Below are positions 1 through 6,639 of a stretch of DNA of 19,472 nt, one piece after another. Made by a program: the position numbers and the translations under genes. The notes under the pieces were generated by a model. That model made no database searches, was not told the origin of the DNA, and worked only from the letters and a program-made list of their open reading frames with translations. Origin of the DNA: Nitrospinota bacterium (GTDB taxonomy: Bacteria > Nitrospinota > Nitrospinia > JACRGO01); NCBI GenBank assembly GCA_016212295.1, contig JACRGO010000050.1:1-19472 (forward strand), read 5' to 3'. Position 1 is the stretch's first letter; every line of letters begins with the position of its first letter.

Positions 1-145
1 ATAAATCATCGAAGCCAACGACGATGCCGACCTCTCAGAGATGGAGAAAGCCTCTATGCAGGATTGCGTAGAATGGGCTATGAACCTCTTTGATACCAGC
101 AGAATCGGGCTTTCCTGTGCATGCCTTGCGACTAGAATAACGGGT
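1..145 (+). other. Unassigned stretch upstream of intron domain V
   Basis: A reading frame is open from position 5 to a stop at 155-157, encoding about 50 residues that end in TRITGEPY. I do not recognise it as an intron-encoded reverse transcriptase, maturase or HNH segment. It could be the tail of a decayed gene, or intron domain IV sequence. No start codon or ribosome binding site supports translation within the window. Confidence 0.25.
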
Positions 146-219
146 GAGCCGTATTAGTGGAAATCTCTGTCTACGGTTCGACGAGGACCCCGGGATTAAA
201 CCCCCGGGGTTACTCTACT
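146..219 (+). mobile_element. Group II intron 3' end remnant (domains V and VI)
   Basis: Positions 146-179 form a 34-nt block starting GAGCCGTA and ending TACGGTTC with a GAAA loop at 160-163 in the expected place. This is the size and layout of group II intron domain V, including the AGC catalytic triad near the 5' end. It is followed by a domain VI-like hairpin: ACCCCGGG at 187-194 pairs with CCCGGGGT at 203-210. The stretch then ends in TACTCTACT, a common kind of bacterial group II 3' end. The distal stem of domain V pairs poorly (about three of six positions, two of them wobble), and no reverse transcriptase is visible upstream. I read it as a decayed or incomplete intron. Confidence 0.55.
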
Positions 220-283
220 GCGATTGATACAAGATATTAAAGGTTTTTTTTTGTTCAATGTCAAAAATCCTGGAGGTAAACCT

Positions 284-499
284 ATGTTCGATCGAATAAC
301 ATTTGATCAGGAAATAATGGGAGGACGGGCCTGTATCCGTGGAATGCGCGTCACGGTTTCCATCATTGTGAATCAGATCGCGCATGGCGCGGCATTTGAT
401 GAAATCCTGGAAGGCTATCCCGACCTTGAAAAAGAGGATATTGAGCAGGCCTTGGAGTATGCAGCCTGGTTGGCCCGGGAAGAAGTTCATTATTCATAA
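284..499 (+). CDS. DUF433 family antitoxin-like protein
   Basis: This 71-residue protein matches the DUF433 pattern: an N-terminal strand ITFDQEIMGGRACIRG, then RVTVSIIVNQIAHG, then a winged-helix-like segment FDEILEGYPDLEKEDIEQALEYA. Family members are usually small DNA-binding antitoxins encoded just upstream of a DUF5615 (PIN/Mut7-C-like) toxin. The start at 284 is preferred over an in-frame upstream ATG at 224 because GGAGG sits at 272-276 with normal spacing and the family motif begins a few residues in. The gene appears intact. The partner toxin downstream is only a fragment, so this antitoxin seems orphaned. It may still act as an autoregulator. The family call is firm; the antitoxin role is inferred from typical context. 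Confidence 0.85.
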   Translation: MFDRITFDQEIMGGRACIRGMRVTVSIIVNQIAHGAAFDEILEGYPDLEKEDIEQALEYAAWLAREEVHYS

Positions 500-500
500 C

Positions 501-644
501 ACCCGAAGGTTTAACGTAATTAAGCGCCTTTCTTCCGTACTTCAAGATTCCAAGGAAGCCCTTGATAAAGGCGTTGTGATTGTAGTTGAAGAATCCCGCC
601 ATCGGGTCAGATATTTTCCTATTGGCGGCGAGAAGCAAATGTGA
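501..644 (+). pseudogene. C-terminal remnant of a DUF5615 PIN-like toxin
   Basis: Right after the DUF433 stop codon, in another frame, the translation reads RRFNVIKRLSSVLQ, then ALDKGVVIVVEE, then RHRVRYFPIG. This resembles the last 45 or so residues of DUF5615/Mut7-C-like toxins, which end in a G-x-VVVVE-xxRxRVRxLPI strand pair. A full protein has about 110-120 residues. The N-terminal two thirds, including the LxDEN acidic residues of the PIN-like active site, are absent. The only open frame extending upstream overlaps the antitoxin in a different frame and is not toxin-like. An internal deletion probably removed the toxin start and fused its tail to the end of the antitoxin gene. The fragment should be non-toxic. 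Confidence 0.6.
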
Positions 645-666
645 ATCAGGTAAAAAGCGCTAACAA

Positions 667-1341
667 ATGAACATCATCAATCTTGCCCGCGACAACCCCC
701 TTTATCCACCCAACCTGATGAAGGTCCCTGGCTACTATGTCCCGGATAATATTGAGGCCATCGGCGGCCTGAGAATTCTTGAATCCCCAAAAATCGCGCT
801 GTTTTGCTCCATCAAATGTCCTGGAGAAATGATCCTCAAGGCTTATGATCTGGCCCATGCCCTTTGCGCGACCGGCGCGTCGGTTGTCAGTGGTTTTCAC
901 TCCCCCATGGAAAAGGAGGTTTTGAATGTCCTTTTCCGCTCCCGGAATCCCGCCATTATATGTCCTGCCAGAAGTATTGAAGGAATGCGCCAGCCAAAAG
1001 AATATCAAAGGCCCATTGAAGAAGGGTGTCTGCTTCTTTTGTCCCCTTTTGAAAAAAAGATAAAGCGCGCCACGGTCCAGACCACCATAGTCCGCAACAG
1101 GTTCGCGGCCGCCCTGGCCGATAGAATATTGATCGCCCATGCCTCAGAGGATGGCAAGATGGAGGCATTTTGCCGGGAAATCCTTGAGTGGGGCAAACCG
1201 GTCTTTACACTGGAAAGCGATTACAATAAACGGTTGATTGCCATGGGCGTGAAAAAATTCAGCCAGGAAATATTAAAATTTCAAGACTTCAACCGGCAGG
1301 AAATGAACCGCGGAGGCACAGAGACGCGGAGATTTTTGTAA
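667..1341 (+). CDS. DprA/Smf-like Rossmann-fold protein
   Basis: This 224-residue protein resembles the central nucleotide-binding domain of DNA-processing protein DprA/Smf (SLOG-type Rossmann fold). Visible landmarks are NPLYPPNL near residue 10, PKIALFCS at 41-48, ASVVSGFHSPMEKE at 71-84 where DprA has its SGxAxGID loop, EEGCLLLLSPF near 118-128, and RNRFAAALADRILIA at 143-157 matching the DprA RNRxIAGLSD motif. DprA loads RecA onto incoming single strands. This protein lacks the N-terminal SAM-like and C-terminal winged-helix domains, and its GID-H loop is altered, so a different ligand or role is likely. No good ribosome binding site precedes 667. The last ten residues or so (RGGTETRRFL) are encoded by a palindromic repeat and are probably an acquired tail. 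Confidence 0.7.
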   Translation: MNIINLARDNPLYPPNLMKVPGYYVPDNIEAIGGLRILESPKIALFCSIKCPGEMILKAYDLAHALCATGASVVSGFHSPMEKEVLNVLFRSRNPAIICPARSIEGMRQPKEYQRPIEEGCLLLLSPFEKKIKRATVQTTIVRNRFAAALADRILIAHASEDGKMEAFCREILEWGKPVFTLESDYNKRLIAMGVKKFSQEILKFQDFNRQEMNRGGTETRRFL

Positions 1342-1392
1342 AAGGCGAGCAGTTTTTATTTTTTTCTCAGCGCCTCCGCGATCTCCGCGGTG
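1306..1392. repeat. Imperfect palindromic repeat with CCGCGGAG arms
   Basis: The left arm starts CCGCGGAGGCACAGAGACG at 1308 and the right arm ends CTCCGCGATCTCCGCGGTG at 1392. They are imperfect inverted copies flanking an AT-rich centre. Similar GCGGAGACGCGGAG repeats are dispersed in many bacterial genomes. The left arm lies inside the 3' end of the DprA-like gene, supplying its last codons and stop. The hairpin followed by AAAAAATTTTT could also act as a weak bidirectional terminator. Confidence 0.65.
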
Positions 1393-1434
1393 AAAAAATT
1401 TTTAAATTTTAAACATCTTTGGTCAGTTCTTGGA

Positions 1435-1947
1435 TTATTTATTCTTTCGATATGGAGGCGGGTCCATTACCATTTGGGGGACCGCCGCAGGGTCTGGGGA
1501 GTCCTGGAACCATCCGATCATGGAGTTAGGGCCTGAGGGAGAGGCGATAGGGGCCTTTCCGTCCAGATAGAATTTATACTCGTACGTGAAGAGGAAGGAC
1601 TTTTCCCTACCATCCCTTGGGACAATGATTTCGAATTCATCGGATTCGTTGATCTCCAGGTCCATCAAGGGCTGAAGTTTAGTGTTGAGCCGTTTTTCTT
1701 CCGGGTCCAATCCGGTAATGGATAGTCTCACCGATTCGAATTTAAATCCGTTGATATTTTTCACCATTCCTCTTATGGTTATTTCCTTTTCCCTGGAGAG
1801 GTCATATTCCCACTTGAAAAGTAAATGTCTGTCTTGAAAAGTCTTAACCCCCTCTTTTTGCTCACCGTATGCGCGCGGGGAGTTCCACGCGAAAAGGGAA
1901 TAGAGGCAAAATGCGAAAATCAAAATGGTTTTTCGAGGGGGCCGCAT
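1435..1947 (-). CDS. Small exported protein of unknown function
   Basis: This 170-residue protein has a clear signal peptide: basic MRPPRK, a hydrophobic core to about residue 21, and a likely cleavage site after AYG at residue 28. The mature part looks beta-rich. It contains KWEYDLSREKEITIRGMVKN and SVRLSITGLDPEEK, then FLFTYEYKFYLDG, reminiscent of FxLYD-like immunoglobulin-type folds, although I cannot assign a family. The C-terminus is proline-rich. The start at 1947 is chosen over ATGs at 1953 and 1971 because GGAGG lies 7 bases upstream of it; the upstream ATGs are too close to, or upstream of, that site. A perfect 17-bp inverted repeat lies immediately upstream, so the mRNA leader may fold into a hairpin. 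Probably periplasmic or membrane-associated. Confidence 0.75.
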   Translation of the reverse strand: MRPPRKTILIFAFCLYSLFAWNSPRAYGEQKEGVKTFQDRHLLFKWEYDLSREKEITIRGMVKNINGFKFESVRLSITGLDPEEKRLNTKLQPLMDLEINESDEFEIIVPRDGREKSFLFTYEYKFYLDGKAPIASPSGPNSMIGWFQDSPDPAAVPQMVMDPPPYRKNK

Positions 1948-1962
1948 AGTCATTCCTCCAGT

Positions 1963-2023
1963 ATTAGTCATTGGTCATTTGTCATTGATAAGCAGGAAGA
2001 CGGCCTAATGACCAATGACTAAT
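1963..2023. repeat. 61-bp dispersed inverted-repeat element, copy 1
   Basis: ATTAGTCATTGGTCATT at 1963-1979 is the perfect 17-bp inverted match of 2007-2023. Its centre shares the 20-mer CATTGATAAGCAGGAAGACG (1983-2002) with a second copy near 12075. The element lies in the leader of the exported protein gene and ends 15 bases upstream of the chosen start codon. It looks like a non-autonomous mobile repeat. Confidence 0.8.
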
Positions 2024-2079
2024 GGCCTCGCCCGCAGGGCGATAAATTCTTGTTGCGCTGATGCCGCTTTAGGATTTAT

Positions 2080-2115
2080 ATTATACCATGGAACATGGCG
2101 CGGCTTCGCCGCAAC
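2080..2115 (-). promoter_or_regulatory. Promoter-like palindromic motif, copy 1
   Basis: On the minus strand the stretch reads TTGCGGC-GAA-GCCGC, then CCATGTTCCATGG, then TATAAT (the -10-like box is at 2080-2085). The GCGGC-TTC-GCCGC palindrome is at 2100-2112. It resembles three other copies in the window, but here seven extra bases separate the CATG step from TATAAT. If active, it would drive the exported protein gene with a leader of about 130 bases. Confidence 0.4.
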
Positions 2116-2129
2116 CAAATTTAAAGTGC

Positions 2130-2160
2130 CTAAAGTGAACTAAGCTTTAGCTAACTTTAG
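2130..2160. repeat. Short AT-rich inverted repeat
   Basis: CTAAAGTGAACTAA at 2130-2143 and TTAGCTAACTTTAG at 2147-2160 pair at 12 of 14 positions around a 3-base loop. It lies about 70 bases upstream of the 524-residue protein gene. It may be an operator, a leader hairpin or a dispersed repeat. Confidence 0.5.
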
Positions 2161-2232
2161 TCACTCGCACTGCAATCTCGTTGATTTTAAAAGAAAAAAT
2201 TTGAAATTCCGATGCAATCAGGGGAACCAGCC

Positions 2233-3807
2233 ATGGCGGAACAAAAGCCAAGAATAGATTTGAGCCAGTTGAAGCTTTCCACGCAGGACATAAGGGAGAT
2301 GATCTCTTACGTCCTTTTTTACGGTGAGAAGAAAAAGTTTTTTGAATTACTGGAAAGCAGGATGTATGAAACGGACAGGATGTCGGAAAACGCCAAACTG
2401 TTGGACCTTGCCCAGCATAAAATAGAGCAGAACAAAATCCGCGAATTATCCAAAATCGACTGCTCCATCCTCTTCAAATACCTTGTAACCAGCCTTGGAA
2501 ATAAATTTTTCGATACATTTGCCAGCGTGGTGGAAAATCAATTGAAAAAGAGCTTGTCCGTGCTCAGGACCGGCATAATTTCCCGCGACGTTTCCATGGA
2601 ATTGGAGGAACTGGAGTCATCCAAAATCAGCAAGTACCTCAAGCAACTAAACAAGGAGATGCTGCTGAAGTGGGTTTTTTTCCTTGACAACCTTCCCATG
2701 GTTTCCAAGGACGAAACCGAGGAAACGGAAGTCAGGGAAGCCACGGAGCGCATTGTTGAATGCTTTACCAAGGCCACTGTCCGGGAAGAAAATCTGAAGG
2801 CAAAGGATTGGAAAATACTGAAGAATTGCGTGAGATATTTTGGGGCCGCGGAATTTTTTAAAAAGGAAAGCGAGTTGCCGCAAAGCACCTACCACGGGAT
2901 TATACCCTATTCAGTGGACAGTTTGATCCTGGGATTGAGCAAGGGCGCCAGGGAAGCATTTATAAGAAAGAGCGTGGAGGAAAGGCTGTCCGTCTCCAGG
3001 CCCCCGGTGTTAAAAAGGGAACAGTTGAAACCCTTCCTTCTCGATGGGCAAAGGAACAGCGAGATTCTGAAGGCGCTGGAGAATTATTTTAAGAACCTTG
3101 ACAAGGACATCAAGAGAAGGAGGCGTTCTCTTCGGATATTCAGCGTGTATTACAGCACCTTGGCGGAGGGAGTGAAGGGCTGCCGCGGAGGGGACGAAAA
3201 GATGCTGCAACCGGCCTTTCTCGATTCCATTTATTACGCCGTTAATTTCGAGGATTTCAGGAATTTGAATGAGGACGGGTTTGGAATCGATCTCCATACA
3301 AAAGGGAAATGGTTAAGAAAGACCGTGGCCCAACAGCTCGGCCTTAAAATGCATCCCCTGTTTTTGGGTCCAGTCCAGAACCTGCGCAAAGTGGTCCACG
3401 GCGGAGATGTGGAGGTCTATGTTCCTCTCCCAGGAGAGGTCCTGTACTATGATGGTGAAAGAGAGGATACGCCTGAAACAGACGAGGCAGTCCCGGAGGC
3501 GGAAACCAAAAGCGATATAAGCGTAAAATCCGGAGGCATGGAGGATTTTTCTTTAGGGACGGCGTTAGTGGCGGAGCCGGAAAGAGCTCCATTGGAAAGG
3601 CCATTGGTGAAGACGGCGCCGGCCAGGCATGTTGCTCCGGAAAAACATTGGGGGAATGAATTGGTCCCTCCTCCGCCCCTGGCGCCGGAATTAATCAAGG
3701 AAAACCGTAACAGCCATGTGCTGCCGATCGACACTGATAATATTTTGGTGGCCTTGGTGGGAAATAAACCGCCCGGCGTCTTCCACAAGGAAGACGAGGA
3801 CTCATGA
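2233..3807 (+). CDS. Unrecognised 524-residue cytoplasmic protein
   Basis: I do not recognise a family. The protein is largely alpha-helical and highly charged, with no signal peptide or membrane segment. The N-terminal 330 residues or so are helical and rich in Lys/Glu. A conserved-looking segment, ending in PLFLGPVQNLRKVVHGGDVEVYVPLPG, lies at about residues 365-405. The last 110 residues are Pro/Glu-rich and probably disordered (PPPPLAPE), ending in an acidic tail. The start at 2233 is chosen because GGGGA at 2220-2224 gives a plausible ribosome binding site; an in-frame ATG at 2212 has none. The stop codon overlaps the convergent receiver gene: the palindrome TCATGA at 3802-3807 supplies both TGA stops. 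The disordered tail suggests a scaffold or partner-binding role, but that is a guess. Confidence 0.8.
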   Translation: MAEQKPRIDLSQLKLSTQDIREMISYVLFYGEKKKFFELLESRMYETDRMSENAKLLDLAQHKIEQNKIRELSKIDCSILFKYLVTSLGNKFFDTFASVVENQLKKSLSVLRTGIISRDVSMELEELESSKISKYLKQLNKEMLLKWVFFLDNLPMVSKDETEETEVREATERIVECFTKATVREENLKAKDWKILKNCVRYFGAAEFFKKESELPQSTYHGIIPYSVDSLILGLSKGAREAFIRKSVEERLSVSRPPVLKREQLKPFLLDGQRNSEILKALENYFKNLDKDIKRRRRSLRIFSVYYSTLAEGVKGCRGGDEKMLQPAFLDSIYYAVNFEDFRNLNEDGFGIDLHTKGKWLRKTVAQQLGLKMHPLFLGPVQNLRKVVHGGDVEVYVPLPGEVLYYDGEREDTPETDEAVPEAETKSDISVKSGGMEDFSLGTALVAEPERAPLERPLVKTAPARHVAPEKHWGNELVPPPPLAPELIKENRNSHVLPIDTDNILVALVGNKPPGVFHKEDEDS

Positions 3808-4158
3808 GGAAAGCACTTTTCTTATGGTGGACTTCAGTTCATTAAGGTCTGCTGACTTGACCACATAAGCCTCGGAGGCCCATGTCCTGAAATCCTGCTT
3901 GAAACTCCCGTAGGCGGAGCAAATGATGATCTTGGCCTTTGTGTTTTTTTCCTTCAAACGCCTCAGGAACTCTATCCCGTCCATTCCTGGCATTTTGATA
4001 TCCAATGTTATGAGGTCCGGCTTGAAGGTTTCGATTTTCCCGGCGGCGTCCTCGGCGTTGGCCGCGACCTCCACCTCGTAGCCTTCTTCCACAAGCTCTT
4101 CCTTGAAAAGGAGCCGGATGTTTTCCTCGTCATCCACAACCAGTATTCTGTTTCCCAT
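3802..4158 (-). CDS. Single-domain response regulator (CheY-like receiver)
   Basis: This 118-residue stand-alone receiver has a complete phosphotransfer site: acidic pair D9/D10 in ILVVDDEE, phospho-acceptor D53 in LITLDIKMPG, S81 in IIICSAYG, and K101 in YVVKSAD. There is no output domain, so it would act through protein contacts or as a phosphorelay intermediate. Its ATG begins directly after the TAA of the histidine kinase gene (4159-4161), and there is no clear Shine-Dalgarno site, which suggests translational coupling to the kinase. The kinase lacks its own receiver, so the two are a likely cognate pair. The segment SAYGSFKQDFRTWASEAY between strand 4 and the lysine is common in stand-alone receivers that follow multi-GAF kinases. 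Confidence 0.95.
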   Translation of the reverse strand: MGNRILVVDDEENIRLLFKEELVEEGYEVEVAANAEDAAGKIETFKPDLITLDIKMPGMDGIEFLRRLKEKNTKAKIIICSAYGSFKQDFRTWASEAYVVKSADLNELKSTIRKVLSS

Positions 4159-6579
4159 TTATTTAGTCTCGCAAGGTAAAATCAACGTTAATATTAAACC
4201 AGTTCCCGCTAGATTTTCAACCCCTATCTTTCCTTTATGGTTTTCCACTATCTTTTTAACAAGCGGCAGTCCTATTCCGGTGCCGTATTTTTTAGTTGTG
4301 AAAAAAGGGTTGAACATGTTTTTTGCCGTGTCCTCGGACATGCCGCCTCCCGTGTCGGCGAATTTTAAAATGACGTGTCCGTCGTCCCTGAATGTGGAAA
4401 TTTTCAGTTCCCCGCCCGCCTCCGCCATGCTTTCAATGGCGTTGGAAACGAGATTGGAGACCACCTGTTTCATTTGGTTCGGGTCGAAATAGGTATCCGG
4501 AACGTCATTGCCTAAATTGCAAATTAACCTGATATTGTTTTCCTCAATGTCCTCCTTCATCAGGTGGATGATGTCCTCTATGGCCTTATTGAGGTTTCCC
4601 GGTGAGAATACCGGCTCGATTTTTTTGGAGTAGTTCAAGACGTTGCTGAGAAGCAATTCCAGCCTTGCCACTTCATCCACGATGATCCTGGCGTACTTCC
4701 TGGAAGGGCTTTCCTTCTCCAGCTTGTGAAACAGCCGCCGCGCGAAGCCGCCTATGGGCACCAACGGGTTTTTTATTTCATGGGCTATTTCAGCGCTGAG
4801 TTCCCCAAGCACGGCGAAATGCTCCGAATCGCTCAGCCTTTTTTGGGTCAGGAAAAGGTCCTTGTTAACTTCTTCCAGCTTGGTGAATATGGAGGAATTT
4901 TGGATGGCCCAGCCCGCCTGGGACCCGAAATGGGAGAGAAACTGAAGGTCGCTGTCTGTTATGGGGGCGCCGGAGTATAAATTGTCCACTAGTATTACGC
5001 CCAATGCCTTTTCGCCCGCCATTAAAGGCGCCGTTGCGAAACTACGGCAGCCAAGTTTTACTAAAAGATCCTTTTTTACGTATTTATCATTCGCGGCGTT
5101 TTTTACGTTGAAGGGCTTTTTTTCCGCGATGGTCCTGGACAAAATGCATTCGGCTGGATTCACCGGGAACCTCAATGATTTAGCCAGATCATTGAAATAC
5201 GATTTTTTTTTCAAAGGTTCTTCGGCGTTTTGGATAAGCCACTCCGAGAGGTCCGGTTTCTTTTGTCTGGAAACTCTTTCCCATATTTCTCCCGCTTCCC
5301 TGGCGGAATCCGGGCCCACGCCCATCATTCCCTGCAGCATGGAGCCGTCATCGTTCAAAAGAAGAAGGATAGCGCGATTGAAGCCGAGGCCGTCTCCCAC
5401 CGTAACAGCGTTAAGGGCCATCCTCAGGCATTTATCCAGGTTCATCATGTTTGTCCCCATGGCCTGTGTCGCTTCGTACAGGATATTCAACTCCCGAAGA
5501 TGGCTCAGGCTCTTTTCGTTTAAATTTTTAAGCCTGTCGTGTGTCAAGGCATTGTCTATGGCCAAGCCGGCCTGGCTGGCCAGGAGGGCCAGGAGCCTCA
5601 TCTCGCTTTCGGAATAGTGGGATATCCTGGAATGGGGTTTTTCCCGGTAAACGCTGAGCATCCCTAATAAATTGGACTGGGAAAGCAGGGGGAAGCAACA
5701 ATATTTTCCCCGGATTTCCTCATCCAGGGAACAAGTTATTTTAGGCTTCAGGCCGGAGATTACTGGAAGAATGCTAGACACATCAACACGGCAGCCATGG
5801 CCTGAAACATTATGGTCCGGCCCGCAAATATCGAAATGCTGCTTCATTTGCGAATCGGCGTCCGGGCCGGCGGAGCATTTTTTAATGAATTCGCCGCTGC
5901 TTTCATCCCGCAGCCATAGAGCGGAACAGTCGGCCTGGATAATTTCACGGCAGCCTTGGGTAATGGCATTGATAAGCTCAGGGACCGTGAGAATAGAGCT
6001 GATTTTCCTGCCGGTTTCCTGAATCAGGGACAACTCCCTAAGCGAGCCGGCGTTTTTCTCGTAAAGATAGGAAATTTTTATGATCCCGGAAAGCTGTCCC
6101 GCGAGGGTTTCCAGTGTCTGAATTTCAACTGGCGAAAAATCCCGTTGGTCTTTTGTATGAACGTTGATTACCCCGATGCATTCGCCGTCGGACAAGATGG
6201 GGGTGGAAATGATTGATTGAAATTGCTCCTCGCCGGTTATTGGAAGATAAACATATTTGGGATGGGAAGGGGCATTGCGGGTAAAAATGGTTTTTTTTTC
6301 AGCCACCGCGGTTCCGGTGATCCCCTCTCCTACCTTCAATTTTACCTGGTCCACGGAATCGGGATGGAGCCCCTTGCTGGCCTTGAGGACCAGTCCGGAG
6401 AAATCGTCAAGCAAGAACACGGAACAGCAATCAGCTTGCAATTTTTCCGAGACGAGGTTCACGATCATTTGAAGGCGCTGCTTCAGGTCAGGGGAGGAAT
6501 TGGCTATCTTGCACACGCCCCTGATCAGATCGAGTTTATCTTCAAGAACTTGCCCCAAAGCTTCCATGGCCGTTTTCAT
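4159..6579 (-). CDS. Soluble triple-GAF sensor histidine kinase
   Basis: This 806-residue cytoplasmic kinase has three GAF-type sensor modules at about 25-170, 185-347 and 362-562, a HisKA dimerisation helix at about 582-650 and a HATPase domain at about 655-803. The phospho-accepting histidine is H600 in ELSAEIAHEIKNPL. The ATP site shows an N box (QVVSNLVSNAIESM, N709 and N713), a G1 box (D742 in FADTGGGM), an F box (FNPFFTTK) and a G2 box (YGTGIGLPLVKKIV). It has no transmembrane segment or signal peptide. GAF2 carries several cysteines and histidines (CGPDHNVSGHGC, residues 252-263), which could bind a metal or sense redox state; this is speculative. It is the first gene of a two-gene operon with the receiver. 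A promoter-like sequence lies 18-45 bases upstream of its start. Confidence 0.95.
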   Translation of the reverse strand: MKTAMEALGQVLEDKLDLIRGVCKIANSSPDLKQRLQMIVNLVSEKLQADCCSVFLLDDFSGLVLKASKGLHPDSVDQVKLKVGEGITGTAVAEKKTIFTRNAPSHPKYVYLPITGEEQFQSIISTPILSDGECIGVINVHTKDQRDFSPVEIQTLETLAGQLSGIIKISYLYEKNAGSLRELSLIQETGRKISSILTVPELINAITQGCREIIQADCSALWLRDESSGEFIKKCSAGPDADSQMKQHFDICGPDHNVSGHGCRVDVSSILPVISGLKPKITCSLDEEIRGKYCCFPLLSQSNLLGMLSVYREKPHSRISHYSESEMRLLALLASQAGLAIDNALTHDRLKNLNEKSLSHLRELNILYEATQAMGTNMMNLDKCLRMALNAVTVGDGLGFNRAILLLLNDDGSMLQGMMGVGPDSAREAGEIWERVSRQKKPDLSEWLIQNAEEPLKKKSYFNDLAKSLRFPVNPAECILSRTIAEKKPFNVKNAANDKYVKKDLLVKLGCRSFATAPLMAGEKALGVILVDNLYSGAPITDSDLQFLSHFGSQAGWAIQNSSIFTKLEEVNKDLFLTQKRLSDSEHFAVLGELSAEIAHEIKNPLVPIGGFARRLFHKLEKESPSRKYARIIVDEVARLELLLSNVLNYSKKIEPVFSPGNLNKAIEDIIHLMKEDIEENNIRLICNLGNDVPDTYFDPNQMKQVVSNLVSNAIESMAEAGGELKISTFRDDGHVILKFADTGGGMSEDTAKNMFNPFFTTKKYGTGIGLPLVKKIVENHKGKIGVENLAGTGLILTLILPCETK

Positions 6580-6596
6580 GTCCCAGGAAAATTTTT

Positions 6597-6624
6597 ATTA
6601 TATCATAGCGCGGCGTGGGCGCAA
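6597..6624 (-). promoter_or_regulatory. Predicted promoter of the kinase-receiver operon
   Basis: On the minus strand TTGCGC (6619-6624) and TATAAT (6597-6602) are 16 bases apart. The predicted transcript start is about 11 bases before the kinase ATG, so the leader would be very short. The spacer contains the CGCCGCGCTATGA block shared with the other copies of the palindromic motif, although the palindrome is imperfect here (GCGCCCACGCCGC). Confidence 0.6.
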
Positions 6625-6639
6625 CCAAAGGGAAAGTAA

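Noticed and set aside
215-490. Minus-strand open frame opposite the DUF433 gene
   Set aside because: It lies antisense to a recognised family, has no motif of its own and spans the intron tail.
4961-5617. Plus-strand open frame of 218 codons inside the histidine kinase region
   Set aside because: It is antisense to GAF3 and GAF2 of a clearly recognised kinase, with no family resemblance.
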